Below, in pieces: positions 48,835 through 63,405 of a stretch of 64,000 bases of DNA; within the stretch, counting starts at the first letter, position 1; every line of letters begins with the position of its first letter. The DNA is from Paraspadella gotoi (taxonomy: Eukaryota > Chaetognatha). Location of the stretch: assembly GCA_051294375.1 (NCBI GenBank), contig CM119266.1, positions 19,541,657 through 19,605,656 on the forward strand. The letters run 5' to 3'. The notes under the pieces are model-generated. The model was not told the origin of the DNA and ran no database searches. It was given only the letters and a program-made list of their open reading frames with translations. The position numbers were made by a program, and so were the translations under genes.

Positions 48835-49080
48835 GAGGGAGAAAGGCAAAAGCAGGGTAAAGGAGGGAGCAAGGCGAAGCAGGGTAAAAGAGGGAGTAAG
48901 GCAAAGAAGGGTAAAGGAGGGAGTAAGGCGAAGCAGGGTAACGGAGGGAGTAAGGCAAAGCAGGGTAAAGGAAGGAGCAAGGCAAAGCAGGGTAAAGGAA
49001 GGAGCAATGAAAAGTAGGGTAAAGGAGGGAGTAAGGCGAAGCAGGGTAAAGGAGGGAGTAAGGCAAAGCAAAGGCGATGA
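48835..49080. repeat. 27-bp minisatellite, about nine units
   Basis: Units contain AAGCAGGGTAAAGGAGGGAG followed by TAAGGCG, and since 27 is a multiple of 3 all frames stay open across several units on both strands. The resulting Leu/Pro-rich or Lys/Gly-rich peptides are repeat artefacts. Confidence 0.9.
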
Positions 49081-49157
49081 AAGGAGAAAACTGTTAAAAA
49101 GGAGAAATATGTCATTCAGCCACAAGAAGTGAAAGATGAGTGGCTGGGGACACTTTT

Positions 49158-49158
<1 letters not shown>

Positions 49159-49220
<62 letters not shown>

Positions 49221-49617
49221 TCGTTTTTCCTTACCGATGTTAAGTTGTAAAGAACCATGTTTCACCCTCTCTTTAAAATCTCATATGAATTTCAATGAGA
49301 TCGAAAGATCGTTTCTTGTCTCGACTCCTCTTTCTCTTTCGGTTCAACACCCTAAGCTTTGAAAAGTGTTCGTCGTCAGCGTCGCTTTGTCGACATGACT
49401 ATCGACTAATGCAGCTTATGATGACGTCCATCTCACCCTCTTTCGAATAATATCAGTGCAACATTCGTAGTCAGTGGAAATGAAAATAAAGATCGAAGAA
49501 AAAAAAAAAAACAAAAGTCACTTTACTTTCTTGAATCCAGAAATCTAAGATTGATTTTCTGTCATTACAAAGGCGGTTGTTTATACAAAAAAATGATTCA
49601 ACTCTCTCTCCTCTCTC

Positions 49618-49692
<75 letters not shown>
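49159..49692. repeat. (GA)n and (TC)n microsatellites flanking a unique stretch
   Basis: A GA run (49159-49215) and a TC run (about 49600-49692) bracket unremarkable unique sequence about 0.3 kb downstream of the Snail 3' end. Confidence 0.92.
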
Positions 49693-49694
<2 letters not shown>

Positions 49695-50003
49695 CCCGAA
49701 GAACATGTTTTCAAAACAAGAAGCAGTTACTTCTATTTCTTCCACCAAGAATCAGTGGCCGATGAATTGTCTTTTTTTTTTTTTTATCAAAGCCTCGATT
49801 TCATCTCAACAAAAACTGAAACGAAAAAACGTTTCAAAACAAATCCAACCGGCCAAGAGGCCCCGGTCGACCGGTGAATGATTTATAACTCTTATAATAG
49901 ATAACGGATGGCGGCATTAACTGTAACCGATTAAAGTCAGACCGCATTGGCGATCAAAATTAAACATTAGTCGTTTCATTCGTCGTTTCGTAGTTGAATA
50001 TAT

Positions 50004-52425
<2,422 letters not shown>

Positions 52426-52538
52426 CTGAAATATAAAAGAAAATCCAAATTTAGGTTAAGATTTTGAAAGCCATCTCTCTTTTCTCAATTTATGGTTTCT
52501 TCTTTTTATTTCATTTCAGTTTTTCTTTCGTCCCACGG

Positions 52539-52540
<2 letters not shown>

Positions 52541-52607
<67 letters not shown>

Positions 52608-52622
52608 GAGAGAGTGAGAGAG
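52541..52622. repeat. (GA)n microsatellite upstream of Snail exon
   Basis: A pure GA run ending in GAGTGAGAGAGAGTGAG lies about 115 bp upstream (minus sense) of the Ala-rich exon. Confidence 0.95.
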
Positions 52623-52824
52623 AGATTATCCGTTCCAAAAAAGTGTTATGACCTGAAAGAAAAGAAATTGTTTTTCCATTCTTCTCTCTTGTTTTCTTTT
52701 CTTATTCTTTTTATTCTCATGTTTTTGTTGCGTGATTTCGTCCTTCTAATCTCACAATGAAAAGATTCACATTTTCGACATCACACTCACAAACCGCGAT
52801 GGAAAGGAACTTGCTAGAAAATTT

Positions 52825-53075
52825 CATAAAAAAAATATTAAATTATTCATTCATTTTTTAAACAAGCCATCTTGCACCAGAGTTTGGACAGGCTATGGTT
52901 AATGACTCCATTCCTCTTACAAGATAATATCATAGCAGAACGCTGCAAGCTTTCAATCAAGACTTTCTCACAGTCTAGTTCATTCACTCCCAAAGTACCA
53001 ATCTAATCTATCAATTAGTGAGAGAATGTTTCAATTGTACAAAAAGATCATTCTCTCAAGTATTGAATCGTGGAA
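52825..53075 (+). mobile_element. RepA copy, near full length
   Basis: The order matches the copy at 61935: ATTTCATAAAAAAAATATTA, AACAAGCCATCTTGCACCAG, TTTGGACAGGCTATGG, CTCTTACAAGATAATATCAT, AAGCTTTCAATCAAGACT, CACAGTCTAGTTCATTCACT and a TTCAATTGTACAAAA end. It lies within or upstream of the Snail gene. Confidence 0.8.
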
Positions 53076-54386
53076 CTCAATATCGTACTCCGCACAAGCA
53101 TCAAAAGTCGACGTGAGAATTAGAATACATACTAATGATAAAAATAATAGTCATAATTCCCCTTCGAATTAGCCTAAGTCGAAAGCATCACAGCGTAGAT
53201 TGTTCTTCCATTGTGCTTCACGAATCTCCTTAATGTTTTTTCTCTCCTCGCCTCGTCAGGGGCGCCGTCCCCGTCAGAAATCATGCTTACTTTTTTTAAA
53301 AGCAAATTATTTTTTTTAAAAAACCTCGTTTCCGCGCGAAGAATTTTATTTTGAGTATAAATCGTGATTTTTTAATGCGCGGCCGGGGCCTGGTTTATCC
53401 ACAACAGCTCTATTCGCGAGACGGGCTTCGCCTGGCTGGCGAAAGCAGAGACTTTGGTAGTACTAATTATTTTCTACCCAGGCGTCGCCTGCTAGGTTAT
53501 CACCATGCTTCACCAGCCTAAAGCCCATCCACTCCTTGGCCTGCCAATCCTTGGCCTGACAATCCCCGTCCAATGTTGAAAGCTCATCTGCCAAAGCGTC
53601 TCGTTCACACCTGCGACTCGGTGACTTCCCCCGGAGACGTTTACATCTCACGGATCCGCGTTGTCTCGCCGTCTTTAAGATTTATTAACATTTTCTCACC
53701 GAGGAGCAGTTTTCTTCTTCGCAGCGGAAAATGGGCGGTTCCTTTTCCTTATCTCGGTCGAGGGAGAAAAGTCGTTGTCTGCGATCAGAAAGGAAGTCCA
53801 CGAACATCATTCTTAGTCCTTAGTCTGGTTTTATGCCACCTCATCCGCTATTTTTACACCTGCATCCATTTGACCACGCTTGCCCGCCAGTAGAGCTTCG
53901 TGAAAGTAGTGTATCAAGTACATAAAATTCATACACATTACACTCTTCCAATGATCTTTATTTTATGAAAAAAAAAATTTGCTGTGAATTTTTTAAAAAA
54001 TTAAATGGTTTTTTTTCTAAAATTTTAATGCATATTTAAACTATTTTTTTTTTTTAATATGATTTACGGTTAAAACAACGAATTTGAACTTAATCAAGAA
54101 TTCCAATAGAAGGAAGATTTATTATGACACATTTGAATCGATTATGAAATCTTACGTGAGACTACCTTAATTTATGTATAAATATAGCTCAATGCGTTCA
54201 TCGAAAAATAGATAAATAATAATAAGTTTTATAAAATAATTCTTAAACTTTGCTAATTTATAATGATATAACATCATGTGTCGTACATTATTGTATAATC
54301 AATTTTTTTAGTTTTATATATTTTATACATATTGATAATTTTGACTACACCTTACCCACCTAACCTTACCCACCTTACCCACCCAC
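53076..54386. other. Unassigned stretch upstream of the Snail exons
   Basis: Likely Snail intron or upstream DNA. A GC-balanced part (53350-53890) has two CACCTG E-box words (about 53610 and 53861), the type of site Snail proteins bind. The 53950-54330 part is AT-rich with no signal. No exon is supported. Confidence 0.35.
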
Positions 54387-54575
54387 CTGTTCCTCATTCG
54401 TTCGATCGACCTCAGGCGGTGATTCTGGAAAGTAAGTCGCGAATCTGGCGGCGGATTTGGGCGACTGCTTCAGCTCCTCCGTGGTGCCGCAGAGGAGGTT
54501 CGGGGGTGCCCAGTCGCAACCGCTGGCGAATGGCCGGGGTTCCACCATGAGTGGGCGACGCGGGGGCGACGTCAC
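54387..54575 (-). CDS. Possible upstream exon of the Snail gene
   Basis: A non-repetitive open frame reads MVEPRPFASGCDWAPPNLLC, GTTEELKQSPKSAARFATYF and PESPPEVDRTNEEQ. It ends at a good donor (CAG then GTGGGT at 54386), in phase 0, which fits the phase-0 acceptor at 52426. The left boundary is uncertain: the frame stays open upstream past 54600. No SNAG motif is present and no family match is known to me, so its membership in the gene rests on strand, phase and position only. Confidence 0.35.
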
Positions 54576-55783
54576 TAACGGAGGCGTGGCGCAGTGACGC
54601 GGGCCCCCGCGAACGCCATCTAACGAACCGCGGGAAATCGGAGAACTAATGCCTGATCGAAATTTTAAGAAGAGATGAAATTAGAATTTGGAAATTTCAT
54701 GAAAAATCGAGCGAGAGATTTACTAGAAATCGGACGTTGAAGAATTTTTACGTCATTTGTGTCGTCGTCATCTTCGTCATTTGCTTCGTCGTGTTTTCGT
54801 CTCAGACTTTTTTCGTCATCTCGTTGTCGCGTTTCTGAAAAAAAAGAGGGAAAAATCAATTAGATTAAAAAGTGACTCAGATCACTAACATTTTTTTAGC
54901 GACAGGAATCCATACACACAGTTTAACTTTAATATATCTCCCCAAGCAGCATTTTTCTCTAGCAAGCTATTCGCCCTTTAAAATACTCCGACGCTTTTCT
55001 TTTTTTACAATATCTTCCTTTTTTTTTCAGCCTCTTTTCACTACGCACGTTTTTTTCTTTTTCAAATGCAAATTCGTCTCTTTTGGCACGAGACGGTGAA
55101 CCGAACGACGACGAAAACGACGACGGTAATGACGACGAAAACGACGACAAATATGTGGACGAAGATGGTAGCTTGGCTTCGACGACGACGACGACGACAA
55201 CAACAACAACTAAAAACACAACGACGCTCGTTTCGCCCCGGAAACCGTTTATGATAACGAGGCCGCCGTTACACCCGGCGGTTGACGTCCCGACGGCACC
55301 TGACAAAAGCACCCGCGAGTGGCACCTGTAGTGGCAAACGAAACGGTGCTTCGATAAAAAACTACGAGATGGTAAGTTATGAAAAAAAAATGCATGACCC
55401 AATTTAGAGAAAAAGAAGAAGAAGAAAAAAAGAATTACTGAGAGATGAAACGAAGCCTTTGATTGAATTCATCGAATGAAGGGAAAAAAAAAAGAATCAA
55501 AGTTTAAAAAAAAAAAAAAAACATGAATGAAGAGATTTTCTCGGTTTTAATGCCTGACATCATCTGTGGAGAGAAGTTGTTCCATCAAAAAACAATCTGC
55601 ACTGAATCAATTCACTGAATCAATTCACTCAATCAAAACCAGGAATTCCTCCCCCTTTTTTTTTACTTTTTAGCAAAAGAATAAATTTTCTTTCCTTTTT
55701 TTTGAAATTCGTCAACGAAACGAAATCGTTGACATCCGACGCTCATTTTTAAGTCACGCGTAGGACTCGAAAAGAAATTTGGC
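54576..55783. other. Unassigned stretch with triplet-rich frames
   Basis: Asp/Glu- and Thr-rich frames (54665-54859 minus, 55083-55331 plus) are built on GAC/ACG triplets. A near-perfect donor-like string ATGGTAAGT occurs at 55370-55378 on the plus strand, and CACCTG words lie at about 55298 and 55324. None of this adds up to a gene. Confidence 0.35.
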
Positions 55784-55966
55784 TTTATTTTCCAAAAGCG
55801 ACGCATTTCCGTTCTTTAATCCCCGAACTAAATTTTAATATTGAATCTTAATCTATTACCAAACCCAAAACTTAATCTATAAAAATAATCTTCAATACTA
55901 ATTCCTAATGCTTAATATTTAACCCTATCCCTAATTTAAGATGAAATTGGGCGCTTTGAGAAAACA
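55784..55966 (+). mobile_element. TelMITE copy (short)
   Basis: The left end TTATTTTCCAAAAGCGACGC and right end GGGCGCTTTGAGAAAACAAG are imperfect inverted repeats, with TCTTAATCTATTACCAAACC/CCCTATCCCTAATTTAAG-type sequence between. It is the most diverged of the five copies. Confidence 0.65.
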
Positions 55967-56700
55967 AGGCTCAAAATTTAATATTATTTTCTCCTCTCTC
56001 TCCCTCTCAATAACAACGAAGTCGCTTGAGCTATAAACGTTTTTGTTAAAGGGTGTAATACAAATTGTTTCATCGCTCTTCTATAAATTTGGTCAAATTA
56101 TTAATGCAATCGTTCAACTCAATATAATCTGTATATATATCTCTCTAAAATTGAAATAGAAGATCCGTGTCAAATATTATAACTGGAAAAACTTTGAAGG
56201 GAATAAATTGATAATGGGTTCTGAGTAAAGAGTCTCACAAATGACTCGTCTGTAAAATGTTAATCGAGGGACTTTCGTCCTTTTAGATTCGGCAACGAGG
56301 GTTATTCAGCCTCGTATTTCCAGACATAAAAGTTAAAACGGAAATAAAAAAAAAAAAATTTTCCCCCGAATCGTAAATCGTGTTATTTAGAAGAAAGATT
56401 CGAAACTCGCAACACAATGGCGAGAACTGAAGGTCGACGAGCTAACGTCTCCAGATCCGTATTAAATTGAAAGCTAACGCAGAAAAAAGCGGCTTTAATG
56501 AAGCGGCCGGATGTAACTCAGCGTGGCGCTTTTGTTACATCCTCTCTCTCCGTCACTTCAAAGGAAAACTAGTTTTACTGTCGGAATAAGAAACGGCCGG
56601 CGGCGTCACTACCGGCTTCAAACCAATACGATTTATTTTTATGAATTTATATCATTTAATAATCTTTTAAAACGGCAAAAATAATATTTGTAATTAATTT

Positions 56701-56705
56701 TATTA

Positions 56706-56787
<82 letters not shown>
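56701..56787. repeat. (ATT)n trinucleotide array
   Basis: About 28 TTA triplets lie in an AT-rich surrounding. The window's other triplet arrays are GC-containing. Confidence 0.97.
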
Positions 56788-56788
<1 letters not shown>

Positions 56789-57152
56789 TAATTATATTTA
56801 AATATACTAATTTTAATCTAATTTAAAAAAATGTTAGTTTCTAAATTTAAAAAAAATTATACCAAAAGCTAATAAACTTATAAATGTAAATCTCATCTGC
56901 CAAAGCTTCCTTTTCAGTGCTACATCACTACTATATATTTACCTCGCAAGGCATTAATCTTAACTATTTTACATTCATCTCAATATATTTTAAATATGCA
57001 TTATATAAAATAAAATAAAAATAATAGATATAATTTTTTTTAATATTTCCTTTTGACCGGGGTCCGGTAGTCTCTGCCAATTTTTTTCATTCCTACAAAT
57101 TTCCTAAATGACGTCTCTCTCTCTCTCTTTTTGTATCTCTCAGCTTTCTCCA

Positions 57153-57190
<38 letters not shown>

Positions 57191-57216
57191 CTCTTCCGCT
57201 GTTCATCTTTGAAAAT

Positions 57217-58139
57217 TCCTCGAACAAGGAGAAAGAATGGGAGGAGAATGAGAGGGAGATAGAGAGGGAGATGGAGGCATGGGGGGACAGAGTCACCGAC
57301 TTTGGGGAGAGAATAGAAAGTGAAAAATAGTAATTGTGAATCCTCACGATTCTTTCATTTCCTTGAGTCGCTTATTCGACGAGCATCACATAGACTATCG
57401 ATCATCATCATCCTCATTCCTTCGATCCTCGTTGCCGACGCTGCCGACGCCGCTGCCGACGCCGACGCCGACACGACGGATCAACCATCTCTTCTTTTTT
57501 CTTTCTTCATTTCTCGTCTCTTTTCGCCCAGTCAAAGTGGAGCTCTCGTTCACCCTTTCCTTTTTTTTTTTCTTCTCCATGGACCACCTCATCAAACTGG
57601 TTAGCCACTCTCTCCCCGCCCTCTCGCTCTGCACTCCCAACTCCAATCAAACTGGTTAGCCACTCNNNNNNNNNNNNNNNNNNNNNNNNNTCCTCGAACA
57701 AGGAGAAAGAATGGGAGGAGAATGAGAGGGAGATAGAGAGGGAGATGGAGGCATGGGGGACAGAGTCACCGACTTTGGGGAGAGAATAGAAAGTGAAAAA
57801 TAGTAATTGTGAATCCTCACGATTCTTTCATTTCCTTGAGTCGCTTATTCGACGAGCATCACATAGACTATCGATCATCATCATCCTCATTCCTTCGATC
57901 CTCGTTGCCGACGCTGCCGACGCCGCTGCCGACGCCGACGCCGACACGACGGATCAACCATCTCTTCTTTTTTCTTTCTTCATTTCTCGTCTCTTTTCGC
58001 CCAGTCAAAGTGGAGCTCTCGTTCACCCTTTCCTTTTTTTTTTTCTTCTCATGGACCACCTCATCAAACTGGTTAGCCACTCTCTCCCCGCCCTCTCGCT
58101 CTGCACTCCCAACTCCAATCAAACTGGTTAGCCACTCTC
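57217..58139. repeat. Near-identical 449-bp direct duplication around a gap
   Basis: The sequence from TCCTCGAACAAGGAGAAAGA at 57217 to the gap repeats at 57691-58139 with only single-base length differences (a G run, and CTCCATGG against CTCATGG). The frames it contains are duplicated too. An unmerged contig overlap is more likely than a real tandem duplication. Confidence 0.9.
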
Positions 58140-58975
58140 TCCCCGCCCTCTCTCTCTGCACTGCGAACTCTAATCAAACTGGTTAGCCACTCTTTCCACG
58201 CCCTCTCTCTCTGTACTGCGAATCTAATCAAACTGGTTAGCCACTCTTTCAACGCCCTCTCGCTCTGCACTCCCAACTCTAATCCAACTGGTTAGCCATT
58301 CTCTCACCACCCTCTCTGCACTCCCAACTCTAATCAAACTGGTTAGCCACTCTTTCCACCCCCCTCTCTCTCTGCACTGCGAACTCTAATCAAACTGGTT
58401 AGCCACTCTTTCCACGCCCTCACTCTCTGCACTGCGAACTCTAATCAAAATGGTTAGCCACTCTTCCACGCCCTCTCTCTCTGCACTGCGAACTCTAATC
58501 AAACTGGTTAGCCACTCTTTCCACGCCTCTCTCTCTGCACTGCGAACTCTAATCAAACTGGTTAGCCACTCTTTCAACGCCCTCTCGCTCTGCACTCCCA
58601 ACTCTAATCAAACTGGTTAGCCATTCTCTCACCACCCTCTCTGCACTCCCAACTCTAATCAAACTGGTTAGCCACTCTTTCCACCCCCTCTCTCTCTGCA
58701 CTGCGAACTCAAATCAAACTGGTTAGCCACTCTTTCCACGCCCTCTCTCTCTGCACTGCAAACTCTAATCAAACTGGTTAGCCACTCTTTCAATGCCCTC
58801 TAGCTCTACACTCCCAACTCTAATCAAACTGGTTAGCCACTCTCTCCAGCACTCTCTCTCTGCATCCCTACTCTAATCAAACTGGTTAGCCACTCTCTCC
58901 ACGCCCTCTCTCTCTCCACTCCCAACTCTAATCAAACTGGTTAGCCATTCTCTCCCCGCCCTCTACCCAGACTCC
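57596..58975. repeat. ~50-55 bp minisatellite, about 20 or more units
   Basis: Each unit contains AATCAAACTGGTTAGCCACT followed by CTTTCCACGCCCTCTCTCT and CTGCACTGCGAACTC. Units vary by substitutions and one- to five-base length differences, and CACTCCCAACTC alternates with CACTGCGAACTC, hinting at higher-order types. The left part is duplicated by the gap artefact. Confidence 0.93.
57666..57690. other. Assembly gap (25 N) in minisatellite
   Basis: The gap lies just after the first minisatellite units and is flanked by a direct duplication, so the true repeat number here is unknown. Confidence 0.95.
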
Positions 58976-59374
58976 TCAATTCTCCAGCTCCTCTTCCTCC
59001 TCCCAACTCCTCACTGATTTTCTCATGTTTCGGCGTTGATGTGAATTCATCGCCGAGGCGAACCATCCGCATATCGCCATCTCCGCCTTTTCCTCCTCCG
59101 CACGCCCACCATCCTCCTTCTTTCTTTTTTTCCTCTTTTCTTTCCTTCACTTTGTCTTCCTCTTTCTTCTTTTAAACTTTTTGTCGTTCTCCCTTTTCTC
59201 TCTTGTTCTCCTTGACTACGCCATCTCTCTTCCTCTTATTTTGAGGCAAATGGGGAGTACATTATTAGTATTCCCCGATCTAATACTTATGGGAGTGGTC
59301 CTTTTTTTTACAATTTAAACATTCTTTGACATATTATTACCGCTTTATTGAGATAGATAGAGATAGAGAACCCA

Positions 59375-59505
59375 GGTAATCTTGGAGTGAATAAGCTGTG
59401 AGTCTTGATTGAAAGGTTGCAGAGTCGTAAATCACTATAGCCTGTCAGGGGCAAGATAGCTTATTTATTAAATTTTTTATATAAGTTCTACCAATTTCAT
59501 AACCT
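59375..59505 (-). mobile_element. RepA copy, internally deleted
   Basis: TTGGAGTGAATAAGCTGTGA, GTCTTGATTGAAAGGTTGCA, GTCAGGGGCAAGATAGCTTA and TCTACCAATTTCAT follow the inverted consensus. The segment with the TTACAAGATAATA block is missing. Confidence 0.8.
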
Positions 59506-59846
59506 CTAAACAAATATTTTCTTTTCCTTCTCCCACCCTTCGTTTTTCACTTTTCCTTTCCTCCATTTTCTTAATTCTCTACTTTTCTTTCAATTTCTCG
59601 CTTTCCTTTTTCTCTTCCTTTCAAAGTCGCCCTTTTACACGGTCGCCTATTACATCCCTCCATCCCTCCCTACCTCCTATTACATCCCTACCCCTTTCCT
59701 CTTTTTTTTCCCCCTTCACAATCGGCAAAGATCCATTTCTTGTGCTTCACGATAAAGTGAGCATTTCTTGTAGATCTTTTCGCATATGAGAAGTCGGCTG
59801 ATCACTTGGCTGGAAACGACGGGGCCGCTGCCTCCTCCTCGGCCGA

Positions 59847-59850
59847 CGAA

Positions 59851-59882
<32 letters not shown>
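59847..59882. repeat. (ACG)n triplet array
   Basis: About twelve triplets interrupt a frame that reads poly-Thr on plus and poly-Val on minus. Confidence 0.95.
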
Positions 59883-59883
<1 letters not shown>

Positions 59884-60783
59884 CCGTCTCCTCCATGATG
59901 ATGAAAAAACTTTCTTTGAATCATCGCTGATGGTGATATTCGCTTTGTGCTTTGAGGCTCGGCTCCATTCAAAGAGGTGTGAGTCTGTGTGTGAGTCTGT
60001 GTGCGCGCGAGCGAAAAGGATCTGCATCAAAATGAATTTCTTTTTTTTTCCTGCCTTTCTAGTTTGTTTTTTTTCCTTCCAACGTTCCCCTTTTAAAGTG
60101 TTGAAAAAAAAAATCACTCTCCGACAGAAAAAAAAAAATAAACCAGAGACAAACAAACGATATGATTATTAAAATGATGGAATTATAGAATTGTAACAAT
60201 GAATATGTCAGTAATGCAGTGCTTAGGCAATTTCCACGCCTACTCTAATATCTTTTTTTTTATATTACGTTTGCTAATTTCTTTTCTCATATTTATTCGT
60301 TTCTTTCCCTTTATTTTTTTTTCTTATTTTATTAAAATACAAAAATTTTAAAGCCTCCCACAAGGGCCGTCTAAAACAGCTTGTACTTTCCGCAGTTTAA
60401 AATTATCAATTGTCAAAAGGATGAAACTTATTCATTTAGCAAATAATATCCATTTCATACTACAAACTATGAATTTTAAATTTTCTCGGCTCAATCGCAC
60501 CGATTAGACCTAATTTAGGCGCCAAAGAGAGAAAAGGCCATTTTAGTCTTCGAGGTCAGACTTGGTCCGTCTTGGATGTCCTCACATCAACATTGCATCA
60601 AATCAGAAACGAGATCAAAGCAAATCTCTCTAAATCGACGCCGCCTTCAGTTTCCGGCCAAGATGCTCGCAGACCCGGATGTAGAGGAGCGCCGCGTTTT
60701 ACGTCGTCCCAAACCAGGATGTGAATCGTTAGCCTAATTTTTCTTCATTTTCGAATTGAAGAGAACATGAGGGGAAAGTGAGA

Positions 60784-60788
<5 letters not shown>

Positions 60789-60830
<42 letters not shown>
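60789..60830. repeat. (GA)n microsatellite
   Basis: About 20 GA units, near two ETS-like words (CCGGATGT at 60675 and CCAGGATGT at 60714). Confidence 0.95.
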
Positions 60831-60833
<3 letters not shown>

Positions 60834-61934
60834 GTCGGACGTTCTGACCTTTCGCGCAAAAACGTTTTCATACAAAAAGAAAAATATATTTCTTTTTTTT
60901 TCCTTCCTTCTTCTCTCTTCATTCCGCCTCTGAAAAGCGGGAGCCGAGCCGAGTGAGAGGTCTTAACAGTAAGTGGAGTAATGAGTAGTGGAGTCATAGG
61001 GGAGCGAGGAAGAGATGAGGAGTCAAATGGAGCGGGATATAGGCGATTGGTGGGTCCGGAGAAGAGCGGGAATTTAAACAGGAGTTCTCTCTATACAAGC
61101 TTTCTCTGTGGGGATGCAGAAAAGTAAAAGTTGGGAATCTGAGTGATTCCTTACATGTTTTTCAAAAGATCAAAGCAGCGAATTCAAAATGGAGTCTGGA
61201 TCTAAAGCTTTTGTGTTTAGTGACCCAAAGAAAAGTATCTCTGTTGGACTAAAATTTTTAAAAATGTTAGTTTATATGTTAAAACTTATAAGTTATTTTC
61301 AAAATTAACAATTTCATCGATTGAGTTATTTTCCCAATTTTTTCCCCAATACGTGAATATTCAAAGTTCACTTGAACAGAGCCATAGCCGGAAACTTCAG
61401 ATAAATTTGGATACATTCATGTTTTTACGCCGGAGCGACTTTTACTTGAAGGTAAAGAGGTTAAAACTTCTCCGCTTTTTCCAAACTACATTTTCTTCGA
61501 GATTCAAAAGCGGAATATTTTTATCTCCTCGGCGATGATCGTTTAAGCCTAGATTGGCCACTTGGGAGCAATGCATCGCTGAAGGGAGCCACTCCAACAA
61601 AAAAAGGCTATTCCAAATGGAGGAGGGAAAGGGGAGCGAAAAGAGAGAGGGAATGGGGAGCGAAAAGAGAGAGGGAAAGGGGAGCGAAAATTTAAAAAAA
61701 AAATCGAGGAAGCAAAAAGTAAAGAGATAAAAGGAAAAATAAAAGACTCGAATAAACATTTGAAAAGCGTCACTTTCACTGGACACTATTTGACCACACT
61801 ATTTGGAAACTATTTGACCACTCAAAGGTTTTTTGGGTCAATTATCCAATATCCAATCCCACGCAACGCGTTTACTGTTTCGATCAATGATCAATTGAAT
61901 TCAACTTTCTCATTCATATTGCCAGTTAATTATT

Positions 61935-62190
61935 TCATATGAAATTTGTACAACCAATATGAAAATTTAATTTAATAAATTTATTTAATAAATAAGCTAT
62001 CTTTCCGCTGACTTTGGACAGGCTTTGGTGTTTTAAGACCTCAATCACTCTTACAAGATAATAACACAGCAGGTACCTGCTAGCTTTCAATCAAGACTCG
62101 TTCACAGTCTCGTTTAATCACTCCCAGAATACCTGGCTTCCCAATCAATAAAGTGGTGTAATATTTCAAAGAATGTATCAATTGTACAAA
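61935..62190 (+). mobile_element. RepA copy, most complete
   Basis: This copy shows the full order: ATATGAAATTTGTACAACCA, TTAATAAATAAGCTATCT, CTGACTTTGGACAGGCTTTG, TCTTACAAGATAATAACACA, GCAGGTACCTGCTAGC, TTCAATCAAGACT, CACAGTCTCGTTTAATCACT, and a TATCAATTGTACAAAAGGAC end. The TTGTACAA words near both ends lie in opposing contexts and may be remnants of terminal inverted repeats. There is no coding capacity and no clear target duplication. Confidence 0.85.
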
Positions 62191-63308
62191 AGGACCTATT
62201 TTATCTTTAACTTCTTTGTCGTTTGCCTTTCACCTTCCTCTGCGCTGGTCGATGTGTAAAAGGTCCACGTCTCTTTATCAGAGAAAGGTTGGGATAAAAA
62301 CGACGACAATGACGACGACAATGACGACGACGATGAAAAAGGCGATGGTAGAATGGAGAGAAAAGTGGATGAAGGCGAGAGACGTCGATTGCGAAGGAAA
62401 CAAAGTGAAAGTTGATAAAACAAACGACGAAGACGTCAAAAGAGAAATAAACAAAATATCCTGACTACTATTGTTACAACATTAACAAGGGGAAAATGAA
62501 GAAAACAATGACGGCGACAAAGAATGACTTTTTGACAAGGATAGAGAAGACAACATTGAAGGCGACAAAGAATGACTCTTTGACAAAGACATGGACAAAG
62601 CGCTGAGTGGTTGGAAAATAGCAATCCACAAATTTTTTCACCCCTCTTGCAAGCATGGAATGGATCCTGGGCTTGGAACAATGCTTGAGGGTTTTTGGCC
62701 ATCATCATGGTTCCCGCAGGGAGCGTACCATTAGGGATCAATCCCAGTACCTGCTGGTCATGAGCCAATGAGCCACTGGGGCACGACTGAAAGAGTCATA
62801 CTTATAAGTGGAGTAAACTTATTGAGAAGACAACAATGAAGACAAAGAATGACACATTGACAAGGACAAAGAAGACAACATTGAAGACGACAAAGAATGA
62901 CTCATTGACAAGGACAAAGAAGTCAACAACGACGATAACAACGACCTCTTAAAGAAGGAAGAATGAAAAGGAAAAAAAAGTCGTTTGTCCGCCACAAGAG
63001 GTCGCTTCTCATTTAGTTCTTTCTTTCTTTGAAAGACCTACTTTGGAATTATGGGCATCGATTCCCGAATGACCACCCAACAATTATTTCCTTAATTTTC
63101 TTCTCTCGACCTGTTTCGTTGTCCAAGTCTTGACTTGACGTAATCATTCTCGTCCGAACCATTTTTCTCTTATCGATAATATTTAACTCATAGGAAAAGA
63201 ATTTTCTTTGTATAATTTAGATTGTTTTTAAAGTAAACGCTAATTATCTGACTAAGAAACATTTTACAATTGTTAATTTTGAAGTAAGGCGAAATGCATG
63301 GTCACCTC

Positions 63309-63315
63309 TCTCCCT

Positions 63316-63351
<36 letters not shown>

Positions 63352-63405
63352 TCTCTCTCTCTTTCTCTCTCTTCTCTCTCTCTCTTTCTCTCTCTTCTCT
63401 CTTCT
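63309..63405. repeat. Interrupted (TC)n array
   Basis: TC runs are broken by TTTC and TTC at semi-regular spacing, followed by CTCCTCCTC runs (63470-63500). Confidence 0.93.

Noticed and set aside
48589-49125. Long Leu/Pro/Phe-rich minus-strand frames
   Set aside because: They read through 27-bp repeats, which keep all frames open because the unit is a multiple of three.
55341-55402. Minus-strand string LPSRSFLSKH resembling the Snail SNAG motif
   Set aside because: SNAG must start at the initiator methionine. Here the preceding codons give no ATG in place, and the antisense strand carries a strong donor string, so the likeness is probably chance.
57596-58975. CRISPR-like alternation of conserved and variable segments
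   Set aside because: The units are contiguous variants of one minisatellite without unique spacers, and the surrounding genes are animal.
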